From assembly GCF_001279695.1 (NCBI RefSeq), contig NZ_LGDD01000177.1, positions 37,729 through 101,728 on the forward strand: a stretch of DNA of 64,000 nt, in the 5' to 3' direction. A program made the position numbers and the translations under genes. The DNA is from Streptomyces sp. WM6378. GTDB taxonomy: Bacteria; Actinomycetota; Actinomycetes; Streptomycetales; Streptomycetaceae. This document shows, one piece after another, positions 16,341 to 24,757 of this stretch. The first letter of the stretch is position 1, and the number at the start of each line of letters is the position of its first letter. The notes under the pieces are model-generated. The model saw only the letters and a list, made by a program, of their open reading frames with translations. It ran no database searches and was not told where the DNA came from.

Positions 16341-17678
16341 TCAGTTGGCGTGGCGGACGGCGAGCTGTTCGGCGCTCGATGCGACCCCGTACGCCTGCGG
16401 GACGGGCTGGTTGGCGAGGTAGAGGCGGTCGGCGACGCGGCGGGGCAGCGGGAAGTACTGGAAGCGGCCGTGGATGCGGCCGTCGGCGGCCATGGGCTGG
16501 GCGTCGAAGCGGCAGACGGTGGTGATGCGGTACGGGTCACGACCGTGGGATTCGAGGATGGCGATCTCGGTGATCTTGCGGGCGCCGTCGGCGTGCCGGG
16601 TGAGCTGGACGATGACGTCGACGGCCGAGTTGATCTGGTCGTGCAGGGCCTCGAACGGGACCTCCACCTCCGACATCGAGGCCAGCGTCTGGAGCCGCAT
16701 CAGGGCGTCCTCTGCGCTGTTGGCGTGGACGGTGGCGAGCGAGCCGTCGTGACCGGTGGACATCGCCTGGAGCATGTCGAGCGATTCGCCGCCGCGCACC
16801 TCACCGACGACGATCCGATCGGGCCGCATGCGCAGCGAGTTGCGTACGAGGTCGCGGATGGAGACGTGGCCCTTGCCCTCGACGTTCGGGGGCCGCGACT
16901 CCAGGCGGATGACATGGGCCTGCTGGAGCTGGAGCTCGGCGGAGTCCTCGATGGTGATGATGCGCTCGTGCGGCGGGATCAGACCGGACAGGGCGTTGAG
17001 GAGGGTGGTCTTGCCGGTGCCGGTGGCGCCCGACACGATGACGTTGAAGCGGGCCTGTACGAGCCCGGCGAGCAGCAGCAGCATGTGCTCGTCGAGCGAG
17101 CCGAAGGTGATCATCTCCTGGAGCGTGAACGACCTCGGGAAGCGGCGGATGGTGAGCGTCGCGCCGGTCAGGGACAGCGGCGGGATGATCACGTTGACGC
17201 GCTCGCCGGACGGCAGACGGGCGTCCACCATCGGGTTCGACTCGTCCACGCGGCGGTTGACCGTCGACACGATGCGCTCGATCGTCTGCATCAGCTGCTC
17301 GTGCGAGGCGAACCGGAGCGGGAGTTGCTCCACCCGTCCGCCGCGCTCGACGAAGATCTGGTCGGGGCCGTTGACCATGATCTCGGTGATGGAGGCGTCT
17401 TCGAGGAGCGGTTCGAGGATGCCGAGTCCGAGCGCCTCGTCGACCACCCGGCGGATCAGCTGGGCCCGCTCGGCCGTGGAAAGGACCGGGCCCTCGCGGC
17501 TGATGATGTGCCCGAGCACCCGCTCCAGGCGGGCCCGGCGCTCGGCGGCGGCAAGGGACGACATCTCCGCGAGGTCGATCTCCTCCAGGAGCTTGGCCCG
17601 GTAGGAGGCGACCAGGTGGCCGTCCTCGCGCCCGGGACCGGTCTCCTCGGGGACCGCGATGCGTGCCCGCAGACTCAT
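16341..17678 (-). CDS. tadA: TadA/CpaF family assembly ATPase
   Basis: 445 residues, cytoplasmic hexameric ATPase for pilus assembly. The P-loop is VSGATGTGKTTLLNAL, followed by the Asp box ITIEDSAELQL, the His-type motif MRPDRIVVGEVRGGESLDMLQAMSTGHDGSLATVHAN and an N-terminal CpaF domain with EIMVNGPDQIFVERGG. The length matches Streptomyces homologues. It lies 25 bases downstream of the TadE-like gene and 32 bases before tadB. Confidence 0.93.
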   Translation of the reverse strand: MSLRARIAVPEETGPGREDGHLVASYRAKLLEEIDLAEMSSLAAAERRARLERVLGHIISREGPVLSTAERAQLIRRVVDEALGLGILEPLLEDASITEIMVNGPDQIFVERGGRVEQLPLRFASHEQLMQTIERIVSTVNRRVDESNPMVDARLPSGERVNVIIPPLSLTGATLTIRRFPRSFTLQEMITFGSLDEHMLLLLAGLVQARFNVIVSGATGTGKTTLLNALSGLIPPHERIITIEDSAELQLQQAHVIRLESRPPNVEGKGHVSIRDLVRNSLRMRPDRIVVGEVRGGESLDMLQAMSTGHDGSLATVHANSAEDALMRLQTLASMSEVEVPFEALHDQINSAVDVIVQLTRHADGARKITEIAILESHGRDPYRITTVCRFDAQPMAADGRIHGRFQYFPLPRRVADRLYLANQPVPQAYGVASSAEQLAVRHAN

Positions 17679-17703
17679 GTGTGTCGTCTCCAGTCGTCTC
17701 GGG

Positions 17704-18096
17704 TCAGTTGGGGGGCTGAAGCTTCGGCATGGTGGAGGTGCGGGTGGCGGTGCCGAAGTCGGGAATGCCGGGGATGACGCTGGGGATCTTGATGGTGACG
17801 GTGTACGTCGCCTCGTCGCCGCCGGACCCGGCAGGCGTGACGTCGGGTTTGAGCCAGCCGCTGACCGCGGCCGTGCCGGCGGCCACGGGGTCCAGCTTCG
17901 GCTCGCCCGCTCTCGGATCGTCCAGACTCGCCGCCCGCGCCGCCGCCCGCGCCCCCGTCCCCGCCTGGTTCACGGCGTACGCGGCGACCCCGAGCTGGAT
18001 CGCGGCAAGGCCGACGAGCAGCAGGATGGCCACGAACCCGATGTATTCCAGGGCGACTTGACCCCGGTCGCGCCCTCGGTGCGTACGGATGCGCAC
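17704..18096 (-). CDS. TadE-like pseudopilin
   Basis: 130 residues. The short leader ends GRDRG, with the prepilin junction G/QVALEYIGFVAILLLVG (Glu at +5). One hydrophobic helix is followed by an external beta-rich domain. It starts 3 bases after the second TadE-like gene. It is a likely minor pilin or initiator of the Tad pilus. Confidence 0.85.
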   Translation of the reverse strand: MRIRTHRGRDRGQVALEYIGFVAILLLVGLAAIQLGVAAYAVNQAGTGARAAARAASLDDPRAGEPKLDPVAAGTAAVSGWLKPDVTPAGSGGDEATYTVTIKIPSVIPGIPDFGTATRTSTMPKLQPPN

Positions 18097-18099
18097 GGC

Positions 18100-18525
18100 T
18101 CAGCGCTCCTTCACATGGGCGGCGGTGCCCTCGACGGGGAAGCTGTTGAGGACGCCCGGGATCAGGATGGGGATGTGCAGGGTCACGGTGGCGTGATACA
18201 TCAGGCCGCCGTCCGGTCCACAGTGGACGTCGGGGTCCCATGCCGAGGAGAGCTCCTTGCGCGCGGCACTCGCACACGCCCCGTCCCCACCCTGCTCCGC
18301 CGCCGCCCCCGCCCGCGCCCCCTTGTCAGCCGCGTTGCCCGCGAGGACGAAGGTGTAGCCGACCAGGGCGCACTGCCACAGCGCGACCAGAAGCAGCAGG
18401 ATCAGCGGGACCACGCCGACGAACTCGATGACGGTCTGCCCCCGGTCCCGCTCGCCCGCACGGACCCGCGCCACACGCATCAGGCGAACGAGACGCATCG
18501 GCCGCACCAGCCGATTCATCCGCAT
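18100..18525 (-). CDS. TadE-family pseudopilin
   Basis: 141 residues. A strongly basic leader repeats MRLVR-type units and ends AGERDRG/QTVIEFVGVVPLILLLLVALW, with Glu at +5. One membrane helix is followed by an external domain with two Cys (DGACASAARKEL and DVHCGPDGG) likely to form a disulphide. The ATG shares its A with the upstream TGA (TGATG), so translation is coupled to the TadZ gene. Confidence 0.85.
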   Translation of the reverse strand: MRMNRLVRPMRLVRLMRVARVRAGERDRGQTVIEFVGVVPLILLLLVALWQCALVGYTFVLAGNAADKGARAGAAAEQGGDGACASAARKELSSAWDPDVHCGPDGGLMYHATVTLHIPILIPGVLNSFPVEGTAAHVKER

Positions 18526-19763
18526 CAGCTGCCCCTGCGCCTGAGCACCAGGCCCGAGCCCCGCGCGGCCCGAGCCTTCGCTCGGCCCTCCGGGGCTTTG
18601 AGGAGGCCGAGTTCGCCGGCCAGCGCCCACAGGGCCTGCTTCACCGTGCTCTTGTTGTCGAGGTCGTGGAGGCGCCCGGCGTCGACGGCGGCCTGGAGCT
18701 CCTTGAAGTGAGCCGGGATCGCGGTCTGGGCGACCCGAGTGCCGGTGATCTTCTGGACGAGCGGGGGCTGGATCTCGGTGTGCCGGGTGTGCCGGTTGAC
18801 CAGCGTGGTGGTCTCCTCGGCCTTGCGGATCTGGAGCCGGTCCCACATCCGTACGGTCCGCTTGGCACCCCGTACGGACACCACGTCCGGGGTGGTGACC
18901 AGCAGGGCCACGTCGGCCATTTCGACGGCGGCGGCGTTGGCCGCGTTCATCTGGGTGCCGCAGTCCACGACGACGGCCTCGTAGCGGGTGCGCAGGGCGC
19001 CGATGATCTGGCGGGCGGCCCGGTCGGTGACCTCCTCGCCGCGTTCGCCCTCGCCGGGGGCGAGCAGCAGGGCGAGCCCGCTCTCGTGGTTGAAGACCGC
19101 ATCGGCGAGGACCCGGGGCGTGATGTCGGTGATCGCCGCGAGGTCGGCGATGGAGCGCCGGAACTGGACGTCGAGGTAGGAAGCGACGTCGCCCGCCTGG
19201 AGGTCCATGTCGAGCAGCACGGTGGTGCGGCCCGACGCCCTTGCCGCGAGAGCTAGTTGGACGGCGACGAGGGTGGTGCCGACGCCGCCCTTGGCCCCGG
19301 TCACGGTGGTGACGGTGCCTCCTGGCCCGGTGAAGACGTCGAGGCTGGCACCCAGGTGGCGGCGTACGCCCGCGGACCACTGGGCCGCCGCCTGGACGCG
19401 TACCGCCAGCTCCTCGTACGACAGCGGCAGCGCGACCAGGCCGCGGGCGCCGGAGTCCATGGCGGCGGAGAAGACCGCGGGCCCGGCGTCGGAGGAGATC
19501 AGGACGACGCCGACCGCCGGGAAGCGCAGGGCGACCTCGCGGATCAGCTCCAGGGCCGGGACGGGGCCGATGCGTTCGTGGACGAGGACGACCTCGGGGA
19601 GCTCGTCCAGGGACTCGCCGGCGAGCCTGGCCAGGGTGTCGAGGAGGTGGGTGGAGTCGCCGACGGGCACGGCGGGTTCGGCGTCGGGGAGCTGGCTGAG
19701 CAGGGTGGTGACGGAGCGCGCGGCGTCCGCGTCGGCGACGGCCGGAAGGATTCTGGTGGTCAT
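18525..19763 (-). CDS. tadZ: TadZ/CpaE-like ATPase
   Basis: 412 residues. A receiver-like N-terminal domain is followed by a MinD/ParA-type ATPase domain with the CpaE-style loop VTGAKGGVGTTLVAVQLALA (the usual GKT lysine position is Thr, as in CpaE proteins) and LLDMDLQAGDVASYLD. The family localises Tad machinery to the pole. ATG 19763 is supported by GAGGTG at 5-6 bases; the longer open frame is a shadow. It lies 7 bases downstream of the CpaB-like gene. Confidence 0.88.
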   Translation of the reverse strand: MTTRILPAVADADAARSVTTLLSQLPDAEPAVPVGDSTHLLDTLARLAGESLDELPEVVLVHERIGPVPALELIREVALRFPAVGVVLISSDAGPAVFSAAMDSGARGLVALPLSYEELAVRVQAAAQWSAGVRRHLGASLDVFTGPGGTVTTVTGAKGGVGTTLVAVQLALAARASGRTTVLLDMDLQAGDVASYLDVQFRRSIADLAAITDITPRVLADAVFNHESGLALLLAPGEGERGEEVTDRAARQIIGALRTRYEAVVVDCGTQMNAANAAAVEMADVALLVTTPDVVSVRGAKRTVRMWDRLQIRKAEETTTLVNRHTRHTEIQPPLVQKITGTRVAQTAIPAHFKELQAAVDAGRLHDLDNKSTVKQALWALAGELGLLKAPEGRAKARAARGSGLVLRRRGS

Positions 19764-19770
19764 CCGCACC

Positions 19771-20478
19771 TCACTGGTCCTTTTCGAGCCGGTACGTACG
19801 GTCACCGGGCGGGATCGTGCTGTCGCCGTTGCCGCGGCCGACGAGCGCGAGGCGGACATGGGTGGCGAACGACTCGGCGTACGCGACCCGTTGGGCGTCG
19901 AGGGTGCTGAGGGCGAAGGTGATCGGGACGGCCTGGGTGGTCTGGTTCTTGTCGGACGCGCTCGGGGTGAGGGCCTGGACGGCGCCGACCTGGATGACCC
20001 GGGCACCCGCGACGATGAGCTTGGACTCGGGGGTATCGCCCTGCTTGGTGGCGGCGAAGGTGGCGAAGATGTTGACCGTGTCGCTCGCGTTGATCTTCCC
20101 GGCGACGCCGGTCGACGCGTCGATCATGATGGCGATCTCCTGTTCACCCGGCTTGAGTTGGGGCCGGTCGGTGAACATGCCGTCCTGGAGCAGCGAGCCG
20201 CGGGTGAGACGGGTGGCGGCCATCTTGCCGTTGACGTCGGAGATGTCGGTCACGGCGCCCTGCGAGAGCCACCGCTTGGGCATGCTCGTCTTCACGAACA
20301 GGTCGGCCTTGAGCGGTGTGTAGGCGGGGATGTCGTCTTTCAGTTTGTACGCCGTCACCTCCGGCCCCACCTTGGAGTTCACGTCGCTGATCACCGTGAG
20401 CACCCCGGCGAACGCGCCGAGGGCGCACAGGACCGAGAGGAGGAGAAGGATGATGCCGCGGCGCTGGCGGGAGTTCAT
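19771..20478 (-). CDS. CpaB/RcpC-like SAF domain protein
   Basis: 235 residues. One N-terminal membrane helix (RRGIILLLLSVLCALGAFAGVL) is followed by the SAF region (AYKLKDDIPAYTPLKADLFVK) and the RcpC domain (QEIAIMIDASTGVAGKINASDTVNIFATF). In Gram-negatives CpaB works with the outer-membrane secretin; here no secretin is present, so it probably acts in the wall or membrane. It begins the run of overlapping tad genes, 70 bases after the zinc-ribbon gene. Confidence 0.85.
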   Translation of the reverse strand: MNSRQRRGIILLLLSVLCALGAFAGVLTVISDVNSKVGPEVTAYKLKDDIPAYTPLKADLFVKTSMPKRWLSQGAVTDISDVNGKMAATRLTRGSLLQDGMFTDRPQLKPGEQEIAIMIDASTGVAGKINASDTVNIFATFAATKQGDTPESKLIVAGARVIQVGAVQALTPSASDKNQTTQAVPITFALSTLDAQRVAYAESFATHVRLALVGRGNGDSTIPPGDRTYRLEKDQ

Positions 20479-20548
20479 TGACCGTACGACCTCGTTCGCT
20501 GACGTGGGGCAGAGCGGGCAAGTGGCGGGTGGCTGACGCGAGTTGAGG

Positions 20549-21484
20549 TCAGGGGCCCGGGGCGATGGCGCGGCGGCGTTCGGCCCGGGTGAGGGGCCGG
20601 GCGCGGTAGGCGGAGGCGGGGACGGGGCCGAGGGCGGCGGCGCCGTACGGGGCGGCGGGCTCCTCCTCGGGTGGCTGTCGCGAGGCGCAGAATCCGCAGC
20701 GGTCGCCGATGAGCTCCATGGCGCACCAGCGGCACTGTTCGCGGCGTACGGAGGCGACGAGTTGGTAGAGGACCGAGATGTCGGGCAGGTAGGCGGCGAA
20801 CTCGGTCAGTTTGCCGGTGCCCCACCAGGTGGCCGAGTCGGCGGGCAGGGTGGTCTCCTGCACGGCCTTGACCTGCCAGGCGGGGGCGAGGGTTCCCGTG
20901 ATCCAGTCGGCGTTGGCGGTGCCGCGGGCCAGCAGGAGGTGGCAGGCGAAGTCCGGCCCGGCGAGGGCGCCGGCCGGGCCGACCTTGGCGAGTTGCGGCT
21001 CCGGGTTGGCGAGGACGGCGAACTGGCTGCCCGGCATCCAGGACTTGGCGTGCGAAGTGAGGCCGACCGGGATGCGCTCCAGGCGGGTCACGGAGTTCAG
21101 GACGGCGCCCGCGTGGATGTAGTGGGAGAGCAGCCGGGCCGCCGATGCGATGACGCCGGGGCTGAAGTCGCAGACCGAGAGTTGCCTCAACTGCCGTACC
21201 AAGATGGCGAGTCCGAGCGGCGGCAGATCGGATTTGATCAGGGTGATCCGATCGGTTTCCAGGAGAGACCGAACGGTGTGCAGCCGGTGTTCATGGGCGG
21301 CGTCAATTGATGCCGGATAGAAGGCGACGACGTAGCCGTGCTGTTCCAGAAGACGGTGCATGTCGACGAGCGCGGCATCGAGGGGCTGGGCGTGCGGCGA
21401 CTGGAGCAGCGCCGCGAGCGGCGTCTGCGGATCGGTCGGCGGCAGCACCAGGTCGGGGCTGGTGACGGCTATCGCGGTCGGCAC
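20549..21484 (-). CDS. Unknown protein with C-terminal zinc ribbon, head of tad locus
   Basis: 311 residues, no recognised family. Residues 251-266 hold CRWCAMELIGDRCGFC, two CxxC knuckles (Cys251, 254, 263, 266) expected to bind zinc. Before this lies a globular region of about 240 residues without membrane helices (HRLLEQHGYVVAFYPASID near 43-61). After it comes a disordered Pro/Ala-rich tail. It precedes the CpaB gene by 70 bases in the same direction and may be the first gene of the operon. A regulatory or scaffold role is only a guess. Confidence 0.75.
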   Translation of the reverse strand: MPTAIAVTSPDLVLPPTDPQTPLAALLQSPHAQPLDAALVDMHRLLEQHGYVVAFYPASIDAAHEHRLHTVRSLLETDRITLIKSDLPPLGLAILVRQLRQLSVCDFSPGVIASAARLLSHYIHAGAVLNSVTRLERIPVGLTSHAKSWMPGSQFAVLANPEPQLAKVGPAGALAGPDFACHLLLARGTANADWITGTLAPAWQVKAVQETTLPADSATWWGTGKLTEFAAYLPDISVLYQLVASVRREQCRWCAMELIGDRCGFCASRQPPEEEPAAPYGAAALGPVPASAYRARPLTRAERRRAIAPGP

Positions 21485-21824
21485 GTCGCGGGCCCCCGTT
21501 CACTGATCGCGGTCGCCACCTTGCGGCCCCCGTTCCCTTCGGACGCGCGAGCGTGTGCGAGCCCCCACGACCGCAACTGATCACTGCAATTCCCACCTGC
21601 CTCAGCACTTTATCCACGACCTACCGGCCGGAGAACCGTCTTCTCCTTTCCCGTGTGCTTCCGCGGCCGGTTTTGGTGCGCGTGGGACGGGAGTTGCGTT
21701 GAAAGCCGGCCGACCCTGCGGCCGGAATTGATCCTTCGCTCCTGGAGCCGCTCGACGGCGGCCACGGGGCGGACGCCATGGGGAGCCGGGGCACAGGACC
21801 GTATACGGGTCGTCGCCAGAGGTC
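21485..21824. other. Gene-free interval before the chitinase promoter
   Basis: No coding region or structured element is supported here. It must contain the leftward promoter of the zinc-ribbon/tad genes and upstream sequence of the chitinase gene. No clear -35/-10 pair for the leftward genes was found. Confidence 0.5.
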
Positions 21825-21853
21825 TTGACAACCCAATTGGTCTGGACCATGTT
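21825..21853 (+). promoter_or_regulatory. Chitinase promoter with DasR-type operator
   Basis: A TTGACA -35 (21825-21830) and a CATGTT -10-like hexamer (21848-21853) are separated by 17 bases. Inside the spacer, 21836-21851 reads ATTGGTCTGGACCATG, matching the DasR responsive element (consensus ACTGGTCTAGACCACT) with its TGGTCT/GGACCA symmetry. This is the known arrangement in Streptomyces chitinase promoters, in which N-acetylglucosamine-derived signals release DasR. Confidence 0.8.
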
Positions 21854-21939
21854 GTGCGACCAGGACGCCCCACCCCCACTTCCCCACCCCCACTCCCCAT
21901 GTCCTCCTCTCCTCCCAACTCCCCTCCCGGAGGCAGCAA

Positions 21940-23628
21940 GTGAACCGTGCAAGATTCGGTCTTGCCGTGGCCGCGGCCGGCGCGCTCTCCATAGCCGGCC
22001 TCACCGGCGTCGCGTCGGCGGCCGACGTCAACAACGCCAAGAACGCCGGGTTCGAGTCGGGCCTCGGCGGCTGGAGCTGCTCGGCCGGCAGCGGCTCGGT
22101 CGTCTCGTCCCCGGTGCACGGCGGAACCGCCGCGCTCAAGGCGACGCCGTCCGGGTCCGACACCGGCCAGTGTTCGCAGACCGTCGCCGTCAAGCCCAAC
22201 TCGACGTACACGCTGAGCGCCTGGGTGCAGGGCAGTTACGTCTATCTCGGCGCGAGCGGCACCGGCACTACCGACGTCTCGACCTGGACGCCGGGCACCG
22301 GCAGCGGCTACAGCCAGCTGTCCACGACCTTCACCACCGGCTCCTCGACCACCTCGGTGCAGGTCTACACGCACGGCTGGTACGGCCAGCCCGCGTACTA
22401 CGCCGACGACATCTCGGTGTACGGGCCCGACGGCGGCGGTGGCGGCGACCCCGCGCCGACGATTCCGGCGGCTCCGGGCGGCCTCGCGGTCGGCTCGGTC
22501 GGCTCGTCCTCGGTGGACCTGTCGTGGGGCGCGGTGTCCAACGCCACCGGGTACAACGTCTACCAGGGCGGCACCAAGGTGCAGTCGGTTACGGGCAGTT
22601 CGGCGACCGTGACCGGGCTGAGCGCGTCGACCTCGTACCAGTTCCAGGTGACCGCGACCAACGCGGCGGGCGAGTCCCCGAAGTCGGCGGCGGTGACCGG
22701 CACGACGTCGGCCGGCGGCGGCAACCCGGGCGGCAGCGGGACCGTACCCAAGCACGCGGTGACCGGCTACTGGCAGAACTTCAACAACGGCGCGACCGTG
22801 CAGAAGATCAGCGACGTGCCAGCGAACTACGACATCATCGCGGTCGCCTTCGCGGACGCCACGACGACGCCGGGCGCGGTGAGCTTCACGCTCGACACCA
22901 ACGGGCTGGGCGGCTACACCGTCGACCAGTTCAAGGCGGACATCGCGGCCAAGCACGCGGCGGGCAAGTCGGTGATCATCTCGATCGGCGGCCAGAACGG
23001 CACGATCTCGGTCAGCGACTCCACCTCGGCCAGCAACTTCGCCAACTCCGTCTACTCGCTGATGCAGACGTACGGCTTCGACGGCGTCGACATCGACCTG
23101 GAGAACGGCCTCAACTCGACGTACATGACGCAGGCGTTGAAGTCGCTCTCCGCCAAGGCGGGCAGCAAGCTCGTGATCACGATGGCCCCGCAGACCATCG
23201 ACATGCAGTCCCCGTCGAACGAGTACTTCAAGACGGCGCTCAACATCAAGGACATCCTGACCGTCGTCAACATGCAGTACTACAACAGCGGCTCGATGAA
23301 CGGCTGCGACGGCAAGGTGTACTCGCAGGGCTCGGTGGACTTCCTGACCGCGCTTGCCTGCATCCAGCTCCAGGGCGGCCTCGACCCGTCGCAGGTCGGC
23401 CTCGGCCTGCCGGCGTCGACGTCCGGCGCGGGCAGCGGCTACGTCTCCCCGTCGGTGGTGAACGCGGCGCTCGACTGCCTGACCCAGGGCACGAACTGCG
23501 GCTCGTTCAAGCCGTCGAAGACGTACCCGGGCCTGCGCGGCGCGATGACCTGGTCAACCAACTGGGACGCGTCCTCGGGCAACGCCTGGTCGAACGCGGT
23601 GGGCCCGCACGTCCACGCCCTGCCGTAA
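21940..23628 (+). CDS. Secreted GH18 chitinase with carbohydrate-binding and FnIII modules
   Basis: 562 residues. A signal peptide ends near VASA. Next come a carbohydrate-binding module (about 33-165, FESGLGGWSCSAGSGSV..YYADDISVYGPD), a Gly-rich linker, one fibronectin-III domain (about 172-260) and a GH18 catalytic domain (about 268-562). The signature DGVDIDLE (381-388) provides catalytic Glu388, with SIGG and MQYYN motifs present. GTG 21940 follows GGAGG at seven bases. The enzyme hydrolyses chitin outside the cell. Expression is likely under DasR through the promoter upstream. Confidence 0.95.
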   Translation: MNRARFGLAVAAAGALSIAGLTGVASAADVNNAKNAGFESGLGGWSCSAGSGSVVSSPVHGGTAALKATPSGSDTGQCSQTVAVKPNSTYTLSAWVQGSYVYLGASGTGTTDVSTWTPGTGSGYSQLSTTFTTGSSTTSVQVYTHGWYGQPAYYADDISVYGPDGGGGGDPAPTIPAAPGGLAVGSVGSSSVDLSWGAVSNATGYNVYQGGTKVQSVTGSSATVTGLSASTSYQFQVTATNAAGESPKSAAVTGTTSAGGGNPGGSGTVPKHAVTGYWQNFNNGATVQKISDVPANYDIIAVAFADATTTPGAVSFTLDTNGLGGYTVDQFKADIAAKHAAGKSVIISIGGQNGTISVSDSTSASNFANSVYSLMQTYGFDGVDIDLENGLNSTYMTQALKSLSAKAGSKLVITMAPQTIDMQSPSNEYFKTALNIKDILTVVNMQYYNSGSMNGCDGKVYSQGSVDFLTALACIQLQGGLDPSQVGLGLPASTSGAGSGYVSPSVVNAALDCLTQGTNCGSFKPSKTYPGLRGAMTWSTNWDASSGNAWSNAVGPHVHALP

Positions 23629-23640
23629 CGCAGCACGTTT

Positions 23641-23675
23641 CAGCAGCGCCGTCCGGGGGCCGGGCGGCGCTGCTG
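23641..23675. terminator. Hairpin terminator between chitinase and protease genes
   Basis: A 15-bp stem (23641-23655 with 23661-23675, one T-G wobble) and a 5-base loop lie 12 bases after the chitinase stop and 19 bases beyond the stop of the convergent protease. There is no long T-run, which is usual for GC-rich hosts. Confidence 0.7.
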
Positions 23676-23694
23676 TCACGTTGTGCCTACAACG

Positions 23695-24567
23695 TCACGG
23701 CTTGGGCAGCGTGCAACCGGCCCGGGTCAGATCGATCTTGCTACCGGCCCCGATGCAGGGAACGATGATGTACGTCTCCTCGGCGTAGTTGATGCCCTGG
23801 CGGACGGTGACGTTGCCGTTCTCGTCGACCTCGCACGGGTTGTTCTCCGTGCACTGCTCACCGTCCTCGTTCCCGGTGTTGTTGACCGCGACGACCTTGC
23901 CGGTGGCCGTGTCGATCACCGGGGAGCCGGAGGTGCCGCCGATGGTGTTGCAGGACGAGGTGTAACGGACCGAGTCCTTCCAGGTCCAGTCGCCCTCCTT
24001 CAGCCGGTAGACGAAGCCGTCCACGTTGCAGCTGTAGGTCCGCTTCCAGTACCCGGAGACGACCTTGATCGCCGAACCCTGCGTCGGGTGCGCGTCGTTG
24101 AGGGTGAGCGCGCTGATCCCGTAGCTGCTCTGGATCTTGGCGTACGTCGTGTTGAGCTGGTAGATCGATATGTCGGTGTCGGTCATCGTGGCGTACGAGA
24201 CCTTGGTGGCGCGCAGGGTGGCGACCTTGGACCCCGCGGCGTTCAGCAGCGAGAACGAGCGGGACGAGGGCTGGTCGGTGATGACCTCGCCGGCGGCGGG
24301 GAATCCGCTTTCGAGGCAGTGCCCGTTGGAGAGCACGAGCGCGGGGTCGTTCGGCTGTGAACTGGGCGTACGGATCACGGAGCCCGAACAGTTGCTCAGC
24401 GCCACGGTCCCGGCGAAGTTGACCGCCTTGACGGCGGGTTGGGCGGGGGCGGCCTTGGCGGGAGCCTTGCTGTCGGAGGGCTGGGCGGCCGCGGCGGGCA
24501 TCGCGCCCGCGGTGGCGAGCAGCAGGGCACAGACGGCGCCGAGTGCGCCGACGTAGGACTTCTTCAT
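23695..24567 (-). CDS. Secreted trypsin-like serine protease
   Basis: 290 residues. There is a signal peptide (AMPAAAA cleavage region) and a Lys/Ala/Pro-rich propeptide-like stretch. The chymotrypsin-fold triad is visible: His in LVLSNGHCLES, Asp in MTDTDISIYQL, Ser in IGGTSGSPVID. Several Cys pairs are present, including EQCTENNPCE. ATG 24567 has AGGGAACC upstream; the longer frame is a shadow. The enzyme is probably exported. Its substrate is unknown. Confidence 0.9.
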   Translation of the reverse strand: MKKSYVGALGAVCALLLATAGAMPAAAAQPSDSKAPAKAAPAQPAVKAVNFAGTVALSNCSGSVIRTPSSQPNDPALVLSNGHCLESGFPAAGEVITDQPSSRSFSLLNAAGSKVATLRATKVSYATMTDTDISIYQLNTTYAKIQSSYGISALTLNDAHPTQGSAIKVVSGYWKRTYSCNVDGFVYRLKEGDWTWKDSVRYTSSCNTIGGTSGSPVIDTATGKVVAVNNTGNEDGEQCTENNPCEVDENGNVTVRQGINYAEETYIIVPCIGAGSKIDLTRAGCTLPKP

Positions 24568-24601
24568 GTGGGGGTTCCCTTTTTGAGGGTGCTCGGATGA
24601 T

Positions 24602-24678
24602 GAAGGAGTGCGGTGACGAAGGAGTGCGGTTTTGTCATGCGCATTGTTGAGGGTCCACTGGTCAACGGGCAAGTGGAC
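24602..24678. repeat. Direct repeat and inverted repeat upstream of the protease gene
   Basis: GAAGGAGTGCGGT occurs at 24602-24614 and 24618-24630 (16-base period). An inverted repeat GTCCACT/AGTGGAC lies at 24653-24659 and 24672-24678. Both sit between the protease start and the GntP gene end and could be promoter-proximal regulatory sites. Function is inferred only. Confidence 0.35.
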
Positions 24679-24757
24679 AAAAGGAGTTGATAGAGGGAAG
24701 GGGGATGGCCGAAGCAGCCGGTAGAAGGCAACCCCCACCGGCCACCCCCTCGCCTCC

